Part shown: positions 1-7,470 of the stretch, piece after piece
How the letters are laid out: every line of letters starts with the position of its first letter
Numbering within the stretch: the first letter of the stretch is position 1
Source: Chara braunii
Lineage: Eukaryota > Streptophyta > Charophyceae > Charales > Characeae
Assembly (NCBI GenBank): GCA_003427395.1
Contig: BFEA01000042.1
Span: forward strand, 1,051,690 to 1,074,971
DNA length: 23,282 nt
Direction: 5' to 3'
The notes under the pieces: model-generated
Told to the model about the DNA's origin: nothing
The model's database searches: none
The model's input: only the letters and a program-made list of their open reading frames with translations
Made by a program: the position numbers and the translations under genes

Positions 1-14
1 GCCCGCAAAGGGGA

Positions 15-66
15 AGAATGCTCAACGAGCCCAAAAAAAAAAAAAAAAAAAGAATGCTCAACGAGC
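15..66. repeat. 16-bp direct repeat flanking a poly(A) run
   Basis: AGAATGCTCAACGAGC occurs at 15-30 and again at 51-66, separated only by CC and an 18-base A run. This is the arrangement left by target-primed retrotransposition: a target-site duplication around an insertion, here cut down to little more than its poly(A) tail. The second copy lies four bases before the SINE-A head at 71. The alternative is local slippage duplication across the A run. Confidence 0.6.
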
Positions 67-70
67 TACA

Positions 71-470
71 GCACCCTAGCTCAGTTGGTACAAATGTGGC
101 ATTCAGGAGGTCTTGGGTTCAATTCCCGCTGAACTCATGTACCTAGAGATAAATCGGCACCGTCTTCCCCCGAACACAACGCACCCTCATTTTGGCCGTA
201 TCTGGCCGGAAATATAGCTTGTAAACATTCATTTTTAGGGTACGTTATGTTCGGGGGAAGACGGTTTGCGTACTTGGTGCTCGCCATCTAGAGATAAACC
301 GTTGGGCCTCATGTGCTGCTAATGTTCGCAGGGGAAGGGGATTGGAGGGGATTGGAGAGGAGGCATGGCAACTGGCCAGTCGGATGAAGCTCGGTCCTGA
401 TGGTACCGGCTCCCGCATGTTGTGATGATAACATCTTCAAGTTTTTTTGAAAAAGCTATATTCTCCTCTC
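71..470 (+). mobile_element. SINE-A copy 1, tRNA-derived head, plus strand
   Basis: The head carries both internal RNA polymerase III promoter boxes: box A TAGCTCAGTTGG at 77-88 and box B GGTTCAATTCC at 116-126, each an exact match to the tRNA consensus. The body continues to a TGATGATAACATCTT segment near 424-440, followed by a T/A-rich tail region. A second copy on the minus strand (about 590-1050) shares the block between the boxes almost base for base, as well as the GGTCCTGATG-TACCGGCT-CCCGCATGTT block near 390-420. This copy is interrupted by a foldback element at about 143-268. No full cloverleaf with a convincing anticodon arm can be drawn, so it is a tRNA-derived SINE and not a working tRNA gene. 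The 3' boundary is approximate. Confidence 0.65.
159..265. mobile_element. MITE-like foldback element inside SINE-A copy 1
   Basis: ACCGTCTTCCCCCGAACA at the left end is matched in reverse complement by TGTTCGGGGGAAGACGGT at the right. With further pairing inwards the terminal inverted repeats are about 28 bp, with only two or three mismatches around a ~50-bp core. Comparison with SINE-A copy 2 shows that this segment is an insertion. GTAC at 139-142 and 269-272 may be the duplicated target. A diverged relative lies at 13076-13258. It encodes no protein, so it would need a transposase in trans. Confidence 0.7.
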
Positions 471-589
471 AATTTTCTTCTCTTTTTTTTTTCTTCTCTC
501 TTTTTTTTTTTTTTTCCCTTTGAAAAAGGCTAAACCAATTCAATTACTGTCAAATCTGGACAGGACGGCCTTTCAGGCCTTTTTTATTG

Positions 590-1050
590 TTCATTATAGT
601 ATTACGGGGAACCCTGTAGCAGCCACATCCGTGCTCAAGCCTCCAACGAGGGAACATGCGGGAGCTGCACCCACCCACCAGCAGGTGGTGCCATACCTCC
701 CCCGGCAAGGTCCCATTTACTCAATTAAGATATTCTGGCCTTTGATCTTTGCTATCTACGGTCAATATCTCTTAATTCGTGTAAGTGGGACCTAGCCCCC
801 GGCCAGGGGTCAGCCGGTAGCATCAGGACCAAGCTTCTTCTATGGGCCAGTCACGGTGCCTCCCCTCAGGTGGTGGTCCCCTCCCCCTATGAACATCAGC
901 AGTCTCTGCTCAATGCCACTCGGGGGACCAACTGCATAACTCTAGGTGGCGGGCGCCAAGCTTGCCGAGGAAGGTGCATGAGGCAGTGTGGATTGAACCC
1001 AAGACGTCCTGAATGCCACTTGCGTGCTTTACCAACTGAGATAGGCCGCT
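590..1050 (-). mobile_element. SINE-A copy 2, tRNA-derived head, minus strand
   Basis: Read on the minus strand, box A TATCTCAGTTGG lies at 1043-1032 and the box B region GGTTCAATCCA at 999-989 (10 of 11 consensus bases). The stretch between the boxes is nearly identical to copy 1 at 90-115. Further along, the same ordered blocks recur: CTAGAG near 945, ATGTTC near 893, ACTGGCC near 846, GGTCCTGATG near 822 and CCCGCATGTT near 655. Between the last two blocks copy 2 has extra DNA that copy 1 lacks, including the foldback at 707-795. The outer limits are approximate. Confidence 0.6.
699..803. mobile_element. Short foldback MITE with 8-bp flanking repeats
   Basis: Inverted arms begin AGGTCCCATTTACTCAATTA (708 onward) and end ...AATTCGTGTAAGTGGGACCT (to 793). 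They pair over about 26 bases with a few mismatches around a ~30-bp core. CCCCCGGC occurs immediately outside on both sides (699-706 and 796-803), the length of duplication made by hAT-type transposases. A caution is that similar GGGCC-ATGTCCCACTT ends occur at 1369-1395 and 5111-5143, so part of the flank may belong to the repeat itself. It has no coding capacity. Confidence 0.5.
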
Positions 1051-1186
1051 GGATAACTTATTCTCTCAATTTTACCTCACACTACCTACCTACCACTACT
1101 CCTAATTGTAGCAAGGCTGGGGCAGTGTAACCTGCAGTACATCCGCGGCAAAATTCCCGAGCCTCAGAGCCCCCTGCGCGCCAAGC

Positions 1187-1400
1187 TTTTTTTTGTTTTG
1201 TTTTTTTATGGAAAACATCGAGGGGGAAGCCATACTGCTACCGGTAGCAGGGATAAGAGCCCATGCTTGTAGTAGGGGTCCGGGGACAGATGGCTCCATT
1301 CAGCACGTGCTGGGAACTGGCCCCAGCGTCCCACAGCAGCACCATTTGTGTATCTTAGGTATCACACGGGGGCCATGTCCCACTTGCAGAGTTGAGTAAG
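1187..1400 (-). mobile_element. SINE-B copy A (minus strand, poly(A)-tailed)
   Basis: The T-rich run at 1187-1207 is the poly(A) tail on the minus strand. Moving away from the tail there is a perfect 16-bp palindrome, CTGCTACCGGTAGCAG (1235-1250), then the family's 19-nt hairpin GCTGGG/CCCAGC with a 7-nt loop at 1309-1327, followed by GTCCC. This copy belongs to a family with at least seven other members in the window (1748, 4611, 5382, 8980, 14840, 15160 and 17220). The head class is not clear. Confidence 0.5.
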
Positions 1401-1409
1401 TTCAACGCT

Positions 1410-1747
1410 GAGTTTTCTATCACGTGTGACCTGGGGTGACCAAGGAGATGAGTTCTCTCACGGTCCATGGGACGGTAGGGTCGGATTTTCAGAAAAAGGA
1501 AAACGAAAGTTGGATTGCTTTTCTTTTTTTCTTTTTTTTTTAACAGTTCAGAAATTCGAATTCATCTTACAAATTTGTGGGCAAATATCCCACGAACCGG
1601 CATTCTAGCAAAAAAAATGATGCAGGCACTCTTGCCACTGTTGTTCTTTCATCTGGCAACAAGCTGCTCTGAGGAGATCAGGAGTTCTCTCATCGTTCTT
1701 ATGCCTCTCCTCTTTTTCTCCTACATTTCTCTCCTTCCTACATTTCC
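1410..1747. other. No gene recognised; T/C-rich spacer
   Basis: This is low-complexity sequence with pyrimidine runs (1516-1541 and the approach to 1748). Short open frames here are products of poly-T runs and resemble no family I know. No promoter or structural RNA is visible. Confidence 0.5.
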
Positions 1748-1870
1748 TTTTTTTTTTTTTTTTTTTTTTTTAAAGCTCCTACCGGTGATAGTGGTGCTGA
1801 TATGAGCAGACACCACTACCACCCGGGGAGAGGCTCCATCTATTGGTGGGGAGCATCACCTGCTGGAATT
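1748..1870 (-). mobile_element. SINE-B copy, truncated (minus strand)
   Basis: A 24-base T run (1748-1771) is followed by the family's tail-proximal hairpin. GTGATAGTG pairs with CACTACCAC (one mismatch) within 1782-1826, closed by CCG/CGG. Next comes the conserved GAGAGGCTCCATCTATTGG block, nearly identical to 15234-15252, then CCTGCTGGAA. The second arm of the main hairpin is missing, so this copy is broken at about 1862. Confidence 0.6.
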
Positions 1871-2396
1871 TCCTATTCTCTTCTCATCCTAAATTTTTCT
1901 CCGCTCTTCTCCTCACGGACTCGCCTGGCATTAAAAGGACCAGCCTGATTGGTAAGGACAAAATGCAGAAAAAGAAATTTGGCCACATCTCTGTTTTCAA
2001 CCCAACTCTTCTGGAATTGCCGAGTCATGTGCAGCCAATATCATCACTTGCATTCACAGCAACCATTTGGAGCACATGACCATCCATCCTGGCCACACCC
2101 TCAAAAAAAGGAAGACACTGCAAAACTCTTCTCTGCCGTCCCACCATTCCCCTCCGTAGTGGTAACCAACGCACAGAGAAACTGATACAAATATTCCACA
2201 TCAGAGAGTAAAAGCAGACGGAATATGTATGTAGGCTTTGGACGCCATACGTCCCTCCACCGGGAATACTGCACGTCGATGCTGTCGATCAAAGCATTCA
2301 ACGACAAGGAAACTCTTATGAAATGGATGCATGGCATACAATGGGGTGCCCCACTCTGCCAAAGAACCACCCATTTTTACCATACGCGCATCCATA
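1871..2396 (-). other. Probable 3' flank or 3' UTR of the TIC21-like gene
   Basis: There is no gene on either strand that I recognise. The sequence lacks the repeat families seen elsewhere in the window and lies downstream of the minus-strand TIC21-like stop codon, so it may be its 3' UTR and flank. No clear poly(A) signal could be assigned. The overlapping open frames here are short and have no recognisable motifs. Confidence 0.3.
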
Positions 2397-2599
2397 AGGG
2401 GTTCCGCACCTCCGACAACCCACGATATATCTCCATCATCTGTGGTATTGGCCAGCATTGCTCCAAAGCTGTAACATGAGAACACGCTTGGAGAACGCAT
2501 CCATAAGGGTTTGCACCACCAACAACCCACGATATATCTCCATCATCTGTGGTGTTGGCCAGCATTGCTCCAAAGCTGTAACATGAGAACACACTTGGC
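2397..2599. repeat. Tandem repeat, two copies of a ~99-bp unit
   Basis: The unit starting CGCATCCATAAGGG occurs at 2397-2495 and 2496-2599, differing by a few substitutions and small indels near its start. It includes a long identical stretch (CATCATCTGTGGT...CATGAGAACAC). It lies 160 bp beyond the TIC21-like stop codon, so it may fall within that transcript's 3' UTR. The repeated open frames across it are a consequence of the duplication. Confidence 0.8.
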
Positions 2600-2756
2600 A
2601 ATTTCCCCTGCTCCTTCGAAGTGATGTAGTAACTGCTTGTTCCACTACTCTGACTTGATATGGCACATAGAAGACAGTTCCAAGTGCCCAGACCTTTTGA
2701 AGTCAAACGGCATTAAATCATTTCCACAGCCCCATCAACTTCTGATAGGAGAGAAT

Positions 2757-4007
2757 CTATGTGACCCTGGGGATGACTGAGTCAGGAGGAGGTTGTGACA
2801 GAGTCACTGATCTCAACAACATTAATGTCAGAAGCATGCCAATGAAGTGCGAAAGAACAGTATTTGTGGAAGCCTGAACAAGAAATACATCTAATGCCAA
2901 CACGGGGCTAAAGCTTGGGTTAGCCTGCAACATAGGAGCGGCCGAAGAGGTCAACGCCTTGCCAACAAGCACACCAACAGTCGCCTCCATTCCAAGAATC
3001 GCCGCACCCATACCAACCAAGTTAATCAGAAGTCCGTTCGTCAAATTCCTGACCACATGCGATCTTGGGGGAGCCTTACTGGGGTTGCCGACACCTTCAC
3101 GAAGTCGAAGAGACAGCCTTGTGTATCCCAAGGACAAGAAGACTGAAAGAAATGCGGCACATATGCCAGCTGCTGTCAAATACAGAGTAAGAACTAATGT
3201 AGCCTTCCCTGTCAGCACCAAGCAGAAGGCCAGTATGCCAGCAGAGACGAAGGTGCACACCAACTGACTCCAGAAACCAATCACACCAAGTCTCTTGAAC
3301 AGCTCTGCAGCCCTTGCCACCCTTTGTGACACCTGGAGGCGCTTAGCTGCTTCCACGGGATCTTCCCCCATCTTCTGAGCGGCGACACTCGCCACAACCG
3401 CGTCGGCATCGTATGCCTGGGCTCTAACGCCCGCACCACGGCTCCTCTTCCAAATGATTCCCCTAACTCTCTCAGCCACGCTCAGCTCCTTCATCCGCCT
3501 GTCCTTCCCAGAAAAGGACACCTCACTAATTACCACCAAACCCCATACTGCCCTTTTCCCTCCCTGTGGTGCCGATGCCAACATCAACGCTCTGCTTCCG
3601 CGGCCAATTATTCGCCTACGCACGTCGTCTATGATCGAGGGCTGCCCGAACCACACAGCTGGGAACGATGTACCAACCCGTTCATGTTCGGCCCTGAAGT
3701 CAGCACCTAAGCCCCTCGTCCTCAGATGAGGCGGCGAAGAGCGCTGTGCCGCAATGATCCCTTCCCACTTCTCACATGATGCGCGATACGGCGTCGACCG
3801 ACTGGTCACATGCCGCCGCGGCAATGCCGCGCGCGTCCCTGTGACAACATGGCCAGAGAGACTTCCGATGGTGCTGCAAGACCCAGTCTTCTCGATCGAC
3901 GATGGCGAACAAGAGGAAGAAGTACAACAAAATGACGACAGAGGATTGAATTTCAAACGCTCNAGCTGACCGGAGCCAATAGCCTGGAGGCACGTTGCAT
4001 GCGACAT
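2757..4007 (-). CDS. TIC21: TIC21/PIC1-like chloroplast inner-envelope protein (DUF3611)
   Basis: This 416-residue single open frame begins with ATG at 4007-4005 and ends with TAG at 2759-2757. Its C-terminal ~190 residues match the DUF3611 family. The pattern runs from RVARAAELFKRLGVIGFW (residues 229-246), through SLGYTRLSLRL near 292-302 and KAPPRSHVV at 311-319, to ALDVFLVQASTNTVLSHF (371-388) and a final LLRSV. Four hydrophobic membrane spans lie near 240-266, 269-294, 322-346 and 370-398. In plants TIC21/PIC1 sits in the chloroplast inner envelope and has been proposed both as a protein-import translocon component and as an iron permease. Residues 1 to ~195 are rich in Ser, Arg and Ala with few acids early on, fitting a transit peptide, and VRA-Q near 194-197 is a plausible cleavage region (inference). 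This leader is long for the family, so 100-190 could include unspliced sequence or an upstream start. One N lies at 3963. No intron interrupts the conserved domain. Confidence 0.85.
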   Translation of the reverse strand: MSHATCLQAIGSGQXERLKFNPLSSFCCTSSSCSPSSIEKTGSCSTIGSLSGHVVTGTRAALPRRHVTSRSTPYRASCEKWEGIIAAQRSSPPHLRTRGLGADFRAEHERVGTSFPAVWFGQPSIIDDVRRRIIGRGSRALMLASAPQGGKRAVWGLVVISEVSFSGKDRRMKELSVAERVRGIIWKRSRGAGVRAQAYDADAVVASVAAQKMGEDPVEAAKRLQVSQRVARAAELFKRLGVIGFWSQLVCTFVSAGILAFCLVLTGKATLVLTLYLTAAGICAAFLSVFLSLGYTRLSLRLREGVGNPSKAPPRSHVVRNLTNGLLINLVGMGAAILGMEATVGVLVGKALTSSAAPMLQANPSFSPVLALDVFLVQASTNTVLSHFIGMLLTLMLLRSVTLSQPPPDSVIPRVT

Positions 4008-4022
4008 CGCCGCCTACTCTTA

Positions 4023-4023
4023 C

Positions 4024-4089
<66 letters not shown>
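4023..4089. repeat. Compound (CT)n(CA)n microsatellite upstream of TIC21-like start
   Basis: About 11 CT units run into about 22 CA units. On the coding (minus) strand this reads (GT)n(GA)n ending 16 bp before the ATG, so it lies in the 5' UTR or core promoter. GT runs can adopt Z-DNA, and GA runs can bind GAGA-type factors. Repeat length may be polymorphic. Further upstream on the minus strand, GGGATAAAAGAGG (4105-4117) is a weak TATA-like candidate. Confidence 0.95.
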
Positions 4090-4091
<2 letters not shown>

Positions 4092-4119
4092 GAACGATCT
4101 TCCTCTTTTATCCCTTTGT

Positions 4120-4478
4120 GCTGACCGCAAACCACTTTCCTTCGTCTCGGATTGCTTTTCTTTGGTAGGATAATAGAACGAAAATCGATCCTCCCGAATA
4201 CAACGCCCCCTACCCTAGCCCGCTTCCGTTTGAGCTAGCTACCTTTCTGGAAATGGGGTAGCTAGCTCAACGGACATTAAAGCACCAGTACAAGGGCACC
4301 TGGGCCGCCGGCCTGACACCTCAAATTCTGGAGGTGCGAAACAAAACCGTGACCGCCGATCGAATTTATCAACGGCGGGCACGGCATTTGACGTTTCGGC
4401 CTCGTTTTCTTGTGGCGACAAGTTTCGGACTGCAAGGCTGGGGCTGTGTACTGGTAGCCATCCTTACCTCCTCGTGGG
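4120..4478. repeat. Foldback with arms 4226-4243 and 4257-4273
   Basis: CCGTTTGAGCTAGCTACC at 4226-4243 and GGTAGCTAGCTCAACGG at 4257-4273 are reverse complements apart from one extra T, around a 13-base loop. Just left of it, CCTCCCGAATACAACGCCCC (4191 onward) resembles the ends of the 159-265 foldback. It may therefore be a degraded member of that family or a nested hairpin. The rest of the interval has no recognisable gene. Confidence 0.55.
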
Positions 4479-4576
4479 AGGACACTCTGACAGACAAGGG
4501 AGGGCACTTTGACAGACGTGGGAGGACAATCTCACAGAGGTGGGAGGACACTTCGACAGACTTGGGGAGGCACTCG
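4479..4576. repeat. 22-bp minisatellite, about 4.4 units
   Basis: Units of the form AGGACACTCTGACAGACAAGG begin at 4479, 4501, 4523, 4545 and 4567 with scattered substitutions. The period is not a multiple of three, so a coding origin is unlikely even though open frames cross it. Confidence 0.85.
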
Positions 4577-4610
4577 TTTCTTTTATTTGGGTGGTCAATG
4601 CACATAGCCA

Positions 4611-4800
4611 GGAAGACCGGGTCCGGCGTCCCTCACATTGTTGTTGTATTATAAAAGCTGGAAACCATTGTATTATAAAAGCCGGAACCGGGCCGGCGTC
4701 CCTCGCATGAGAACAAGGTTTGTGACAAAGAAGACCGACTGAGATCAACGACTTAACCCCCCCCCCTGCCGTGCGGGTGGTAGGGTGCATCCGCTAGTTT
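4611..4800 (-). mobile_element. SINE-B copies (nested or partly duplicated), minus strand
   Basis: There are two adjacent hits to the SINE-B core: ACCGG-GT-CCGGCGTCCCTCACA at 4617-4635, and GCCGG with a 7-nt loop and CCGGC at 4681-4697, followed by GTCCCTCGCATGAG. A segment reading TTGTATTATAAAAGC is duplicated between them (near 4644 and 4667). The right end, CCTGCCGT...GCATCCGCTAG (about 4767-4798), resembles the right end of the copy at 5382-5585, which supports this as the 5' limit of the element. Confidence 0.45.
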
Positions 4801-5381
4801 GCGAAAGCACCATCATGGTGGGAGTTGGTGCCTTTTGGTGACGGAGAGTGTGAGTAGAGGTGCTATCCGCCCTGAATCGCAAGGAGGTGGGGGGGGTTTG
4901 CAGGGTCTCCATCCTACTTGGGAGAGTTTCGCTCGAGGAGATTCGTCTTCTCTTTTTTATTTTCTAAAAAATATGGACAAAAGCCGATTGCCCCACCTCC
5001 ATTTTACATCTGAGAAAATATGGAAAGAAGTGTTCAGCAGCATTTGATTTTCTTTTCTTGCACTAGTTTTTAATTTTTAATTTGCAATAACTGTGTGTGT
5101 CACACGGCAACTCAACGGTGTAAGTGGGACATGGCCCCGGGCACCCCTACTTTGTCTTTCTTCATACGTTTTGCCAAGACACCAGCACTGTGTTTTTGTT
5201 TTCTTTTGGCTGGAGCCACTACTGTCTATTCAACTTAGCTCCCCCAAAAACGCAGGTACGTTGTATTCAACTTAGCTCGAAAAAAATGGGTTCTCCAAAA
5301 TCTCTGATTTTTTAACGAATAGAACATACAGATACGTCGTATTCGTATTTTTGCTAATTTCAACATTGCAACACAAGCAAG
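4801..5381. other. No gene; scattered MITE-like fragments
   Basis: No coding gene is recognised. A block at 5111-5143 (GTGTAAGTGGGACATGGCCC) matches the arms of the foldback at 699-803. ATTCAACTTAGCTC is repeated at 5227 and 5264, and (A/T)ACGT(T/C)GTATTC motifs near 5256 and 5331 recall the interior of the 13076-13258 element. These look like degraded foldback elements. Confidence 0.35.
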
Positions 5382-5585
5382 TTTTTTTTTTTTTTTTTTT
5401 TTAACACCAAAAGGAGTCTTTCCATTACAAGCTGGGAATCGGGCCCAGCATCCCTCACATGAATAGCTATGGCCCACAGGGACAAGCCTGGCTCACAGGC
5501 CAGGCATAACCCCAACCATAGCGAAAATCTCACCGCCGTCACAATCGTGGAATGGGCAGCTCCAACCCTGCCGTACATCCACTAG
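5382..5585 (-). mobile_element. SINE-B copy C (minus strand, poly(A)-tailed)
   Basis: A 21-base T run (5382-5402) marks the tail. The family hairpin GCTGGG / AATCGGG / CCCAGC lies at 5431-5449, followed by ATCCCTCACATG. A second perfect hairpin, GCCTGGC-TCACAG-GCCAGGC, lies near 5485-5504. The right end GCCGTACATCCACTAG matches the end of the 4681 copy. This is the most complete copy in the window. Confidence 0.6.
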
Positions 5586-6118
5586 CACAACCCAAACCCA
5601 GTATCAATGCAAACCTAAGTATTATAAACCAAAAGGAACCCTAATTAAACTCTCAATTCTTGACTCACGCACTCATCCCAAGCCAATCAGCAACCCTAAC
5701 TACACCCAACGAAAAACCAAACCCCAACCATACAATCTCTCCGCGTAAACGAAACCTAATCGTCACAAATAACCATAAAAAGGAAAAAAAACGAAGAAAG
5801 AAAAAAAGGACGTCACCAGTATTTGAAGGTCATCAACTAATTAACCCTAATGATTACAAAACCCGGCAATTGAGTAGAGATGAAAAGCTCACAAGCAACA
5901 CCACGCCAAAAGTAGGAATCTTAGCAGCATTAATCAACGCCGATCACAAAAGGCCGTTGTCAACGACGGTGGGCGATACCGGTCACGAAGTCCATTGACA
6001 CTCTCCCGAAAACCCGACGCTCTTCTATGCACACACGGTTCTCATCTCCCTATGTCGACTTCTCTCCGTATCAAAGCCAAGAGGGCAGAGCCCCTGACAG
6101 GTTCCATATACTGATATA
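5586..6118. other. A/C-rich spacer with a possible integrase relic
   Basis: Most of this is A-rich and unrecognised. On the minus strand near 6000-5955 one frame reads VSMDFVTGI, then HRR and a stop. VSMDFVTGI is the kind of string seen at the start of the catalytic core of Ty3/gypsy integrases (S/T-M-D-F-V/I-T-G-L). Only about 13 residues match, so it is either a tiny relic or chance. Confidence 0.2.
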
Positions 6119-6175
6119 CACGGTGTCGGGGCAAATATCCTGGCAAGGGTATTTGCCGGGGATTTCAAACGTCGG
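6119..6175. repeat. Hairpin-forming inverted repeat
   Basis: GGCAAATATCC (about 6130-6140) and GGGTATTTGCC (about 6147-6157) are reverse complements at 10 of 11 positions around six bases, flanked by GGGG on both sides. No associated gene is visible. Confidence 0.5.
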
Positions 6176-6379
6176 ACACTGTCTGACCTTTTCGTTGAAA
6201 TAAAGGACTTGATGAGGATGACGTTTGCCAAAAGTTTATTCAGACTAACCTATGACTGAGAGACTGAAACTTTTTTGAATTTTAGTTCAGACGCTTGCGT
6301 CGTCCGAAAATAATGGCAGTAGTCGGCAGTTTTTGTCGAGGCCGACCTATTCTACCTAAAATCTATGTTACCAGTTGTC

Positions 6380-6725
6380 CGATGGCAGGACGTCCTGGCT
6401 GGACATCCTGGGCGGACAGTCAGGGGGGTCCCGGACGTCCGGGCCCAGACAACTCAATTTTTAGCAATAAAAAGCATTAAACAAATGGAAACAAATTGGG
6501 GGTGTTTTTAATTTTATTTTTTATTTTAAATTTTGTACCGAATTTCGATATCATCCCAAGGCAAACGTTGTTCAGTTTAGTTTTCTGCATAACATAGTTT
6601 TTTTTCAGAATTTTTTGAGGACGGTTTTTTTTTTTTTTTTTTGCGTTCGGGCTTGGACAGATTGCCCGGGGAGGATGTCCAAGCGGACAACCCCGGACGG
6701 TCGGGGGGTCCTGGACGTCCGATCA
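6380..6725. repeat. Two GGACGTCC-rich palindromic blocks around an AT-rich core
   Basis: Block 1 (about 6380-6446) holds CAGGACGTCCTG and the perfect 14-bp palindrome CCCGGACGTCCGGG (6430-6443). Block 2 (about 6647-6722) repeats the order GGAC-GTC-GGGGGGTCC-GGACGTCCG. The blocks share a direct match (AC-GTC-GGGGGGTCC-GGACGTCCG) 280 bp apart and enclose AT-rich DNA. This may be the two ends of a non-autonomous transposon or a degenerate duplication. No coding capacity is seen. Confidence 0.4.
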
Positions 6726-7470
6726 GGTAACCCAGCCTAAAATAATGTTGCGCGGCTTATTCAGGGCCTAAGTGGGCTAAAAGAGGGATGGGCTGGGTAT
6801 GGGGCCACAACGCGGGAGGAATAAGGTAGCCTTTTTTTTTCCGTCGGGTTGTGGGGGTTGACCCCGAAGCCGTGGATGGGAAGCCATCCACGGGAAAGCG
6901 TCGGACAGGTAAAAAAAGTAACGGCCACATACGTGACCGTGGTCGTGGGATAGGTACAGGGGGAAGAAAATTCTAGGGGGTGATGGGACTGCGCCTATTC
7001 GTTTTGAGCAGGCAGCAGTAAGTGGCTAAGTTCACCCATTTCCAGGAGTACCTGGCCTGGGAAAATGGCCAGGTACTTCTGGGGGTTTATGACCTTGCTT
7101 CCCCTAGGGGAAAACCAAGGCATCGAGCTCCCTGCCGTTGATCTAGATCGAGGGTCAAGAGCACTGACGAATTTTGTCTGGCTGTGGGCAAAGCAACTGC
7201 CCATATGCCTTCGGCTGGCTATAAAAGTCAACACTCCACCCAACAACCTCACACTTGTGGCAGTGCTGTTGGGGCATTCACTTGTGTGCATGCTAGTTGA
7301 CTGCTTCATGCTGGTGTAGTGAGGGAGTGTTGGCGAAGTGTTGGAGGTCTGCAGGAGCACTTGAGGGAGAGACAGGCGGCGACCATAGCTGGAGGCTGGG
7401 AGCTTTTGCCCCACCTATGTGCGTGAGCTGTGTGTATGGGAAGGAGTCGCGGCCGTGAGGCTGCAACAAC
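6726..7470. other. No gene recognised; hairpin at 7042-7082
   Basis: No family is recognisable in any frame. CCAGGAGTACCTGGCC (7042-7057) pairs with GGCCAGGTACTTCTGG (7067-7082) at 15 of 16 positions around a 9-base loop, a strong hairpin. The rest looks like degenerate intergenic DNA. Confidence 0.4.

Noticed and set aside
77-126. tRNA gene at the left end (perfect boxes A and B)
   Set aside because: The acceptor and anticodon stems do not pair convincingly and the sequence recurs as part of a longer dispersed repeat, so it is a SINE head.
1515-1805. Hydrophobic membrane-protein-like frame
   Set aside because: Its hydrophobicity comes from poly-T tracts, one of which is a SINE-B tail.
2959-3969. 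Plus-strand frames opposite the TIC21-like gene
   Set aside because: Antisense shadows with no recognisable domains.
3772-4135. Minus-strand frames across the CT/CA microsatellite encoding Cys-Val and Arg-Glu runs
   Set aside because: They are translations of the simple repeat and overlap the TIC21-like gene in other frames.
4479-4576. CRISPR-like array of regularly spaced repeats
   Set aside because: The repeats are contiguous 22-bp units without spacers in eukaryotic-type DNA; it is a minisatellite.
5660-5998. 112-residue plus-strand frame
   Set aside because: Lys/Asn/Thr-rich translation of A-rich DNA with no motif; not supported as a gene.
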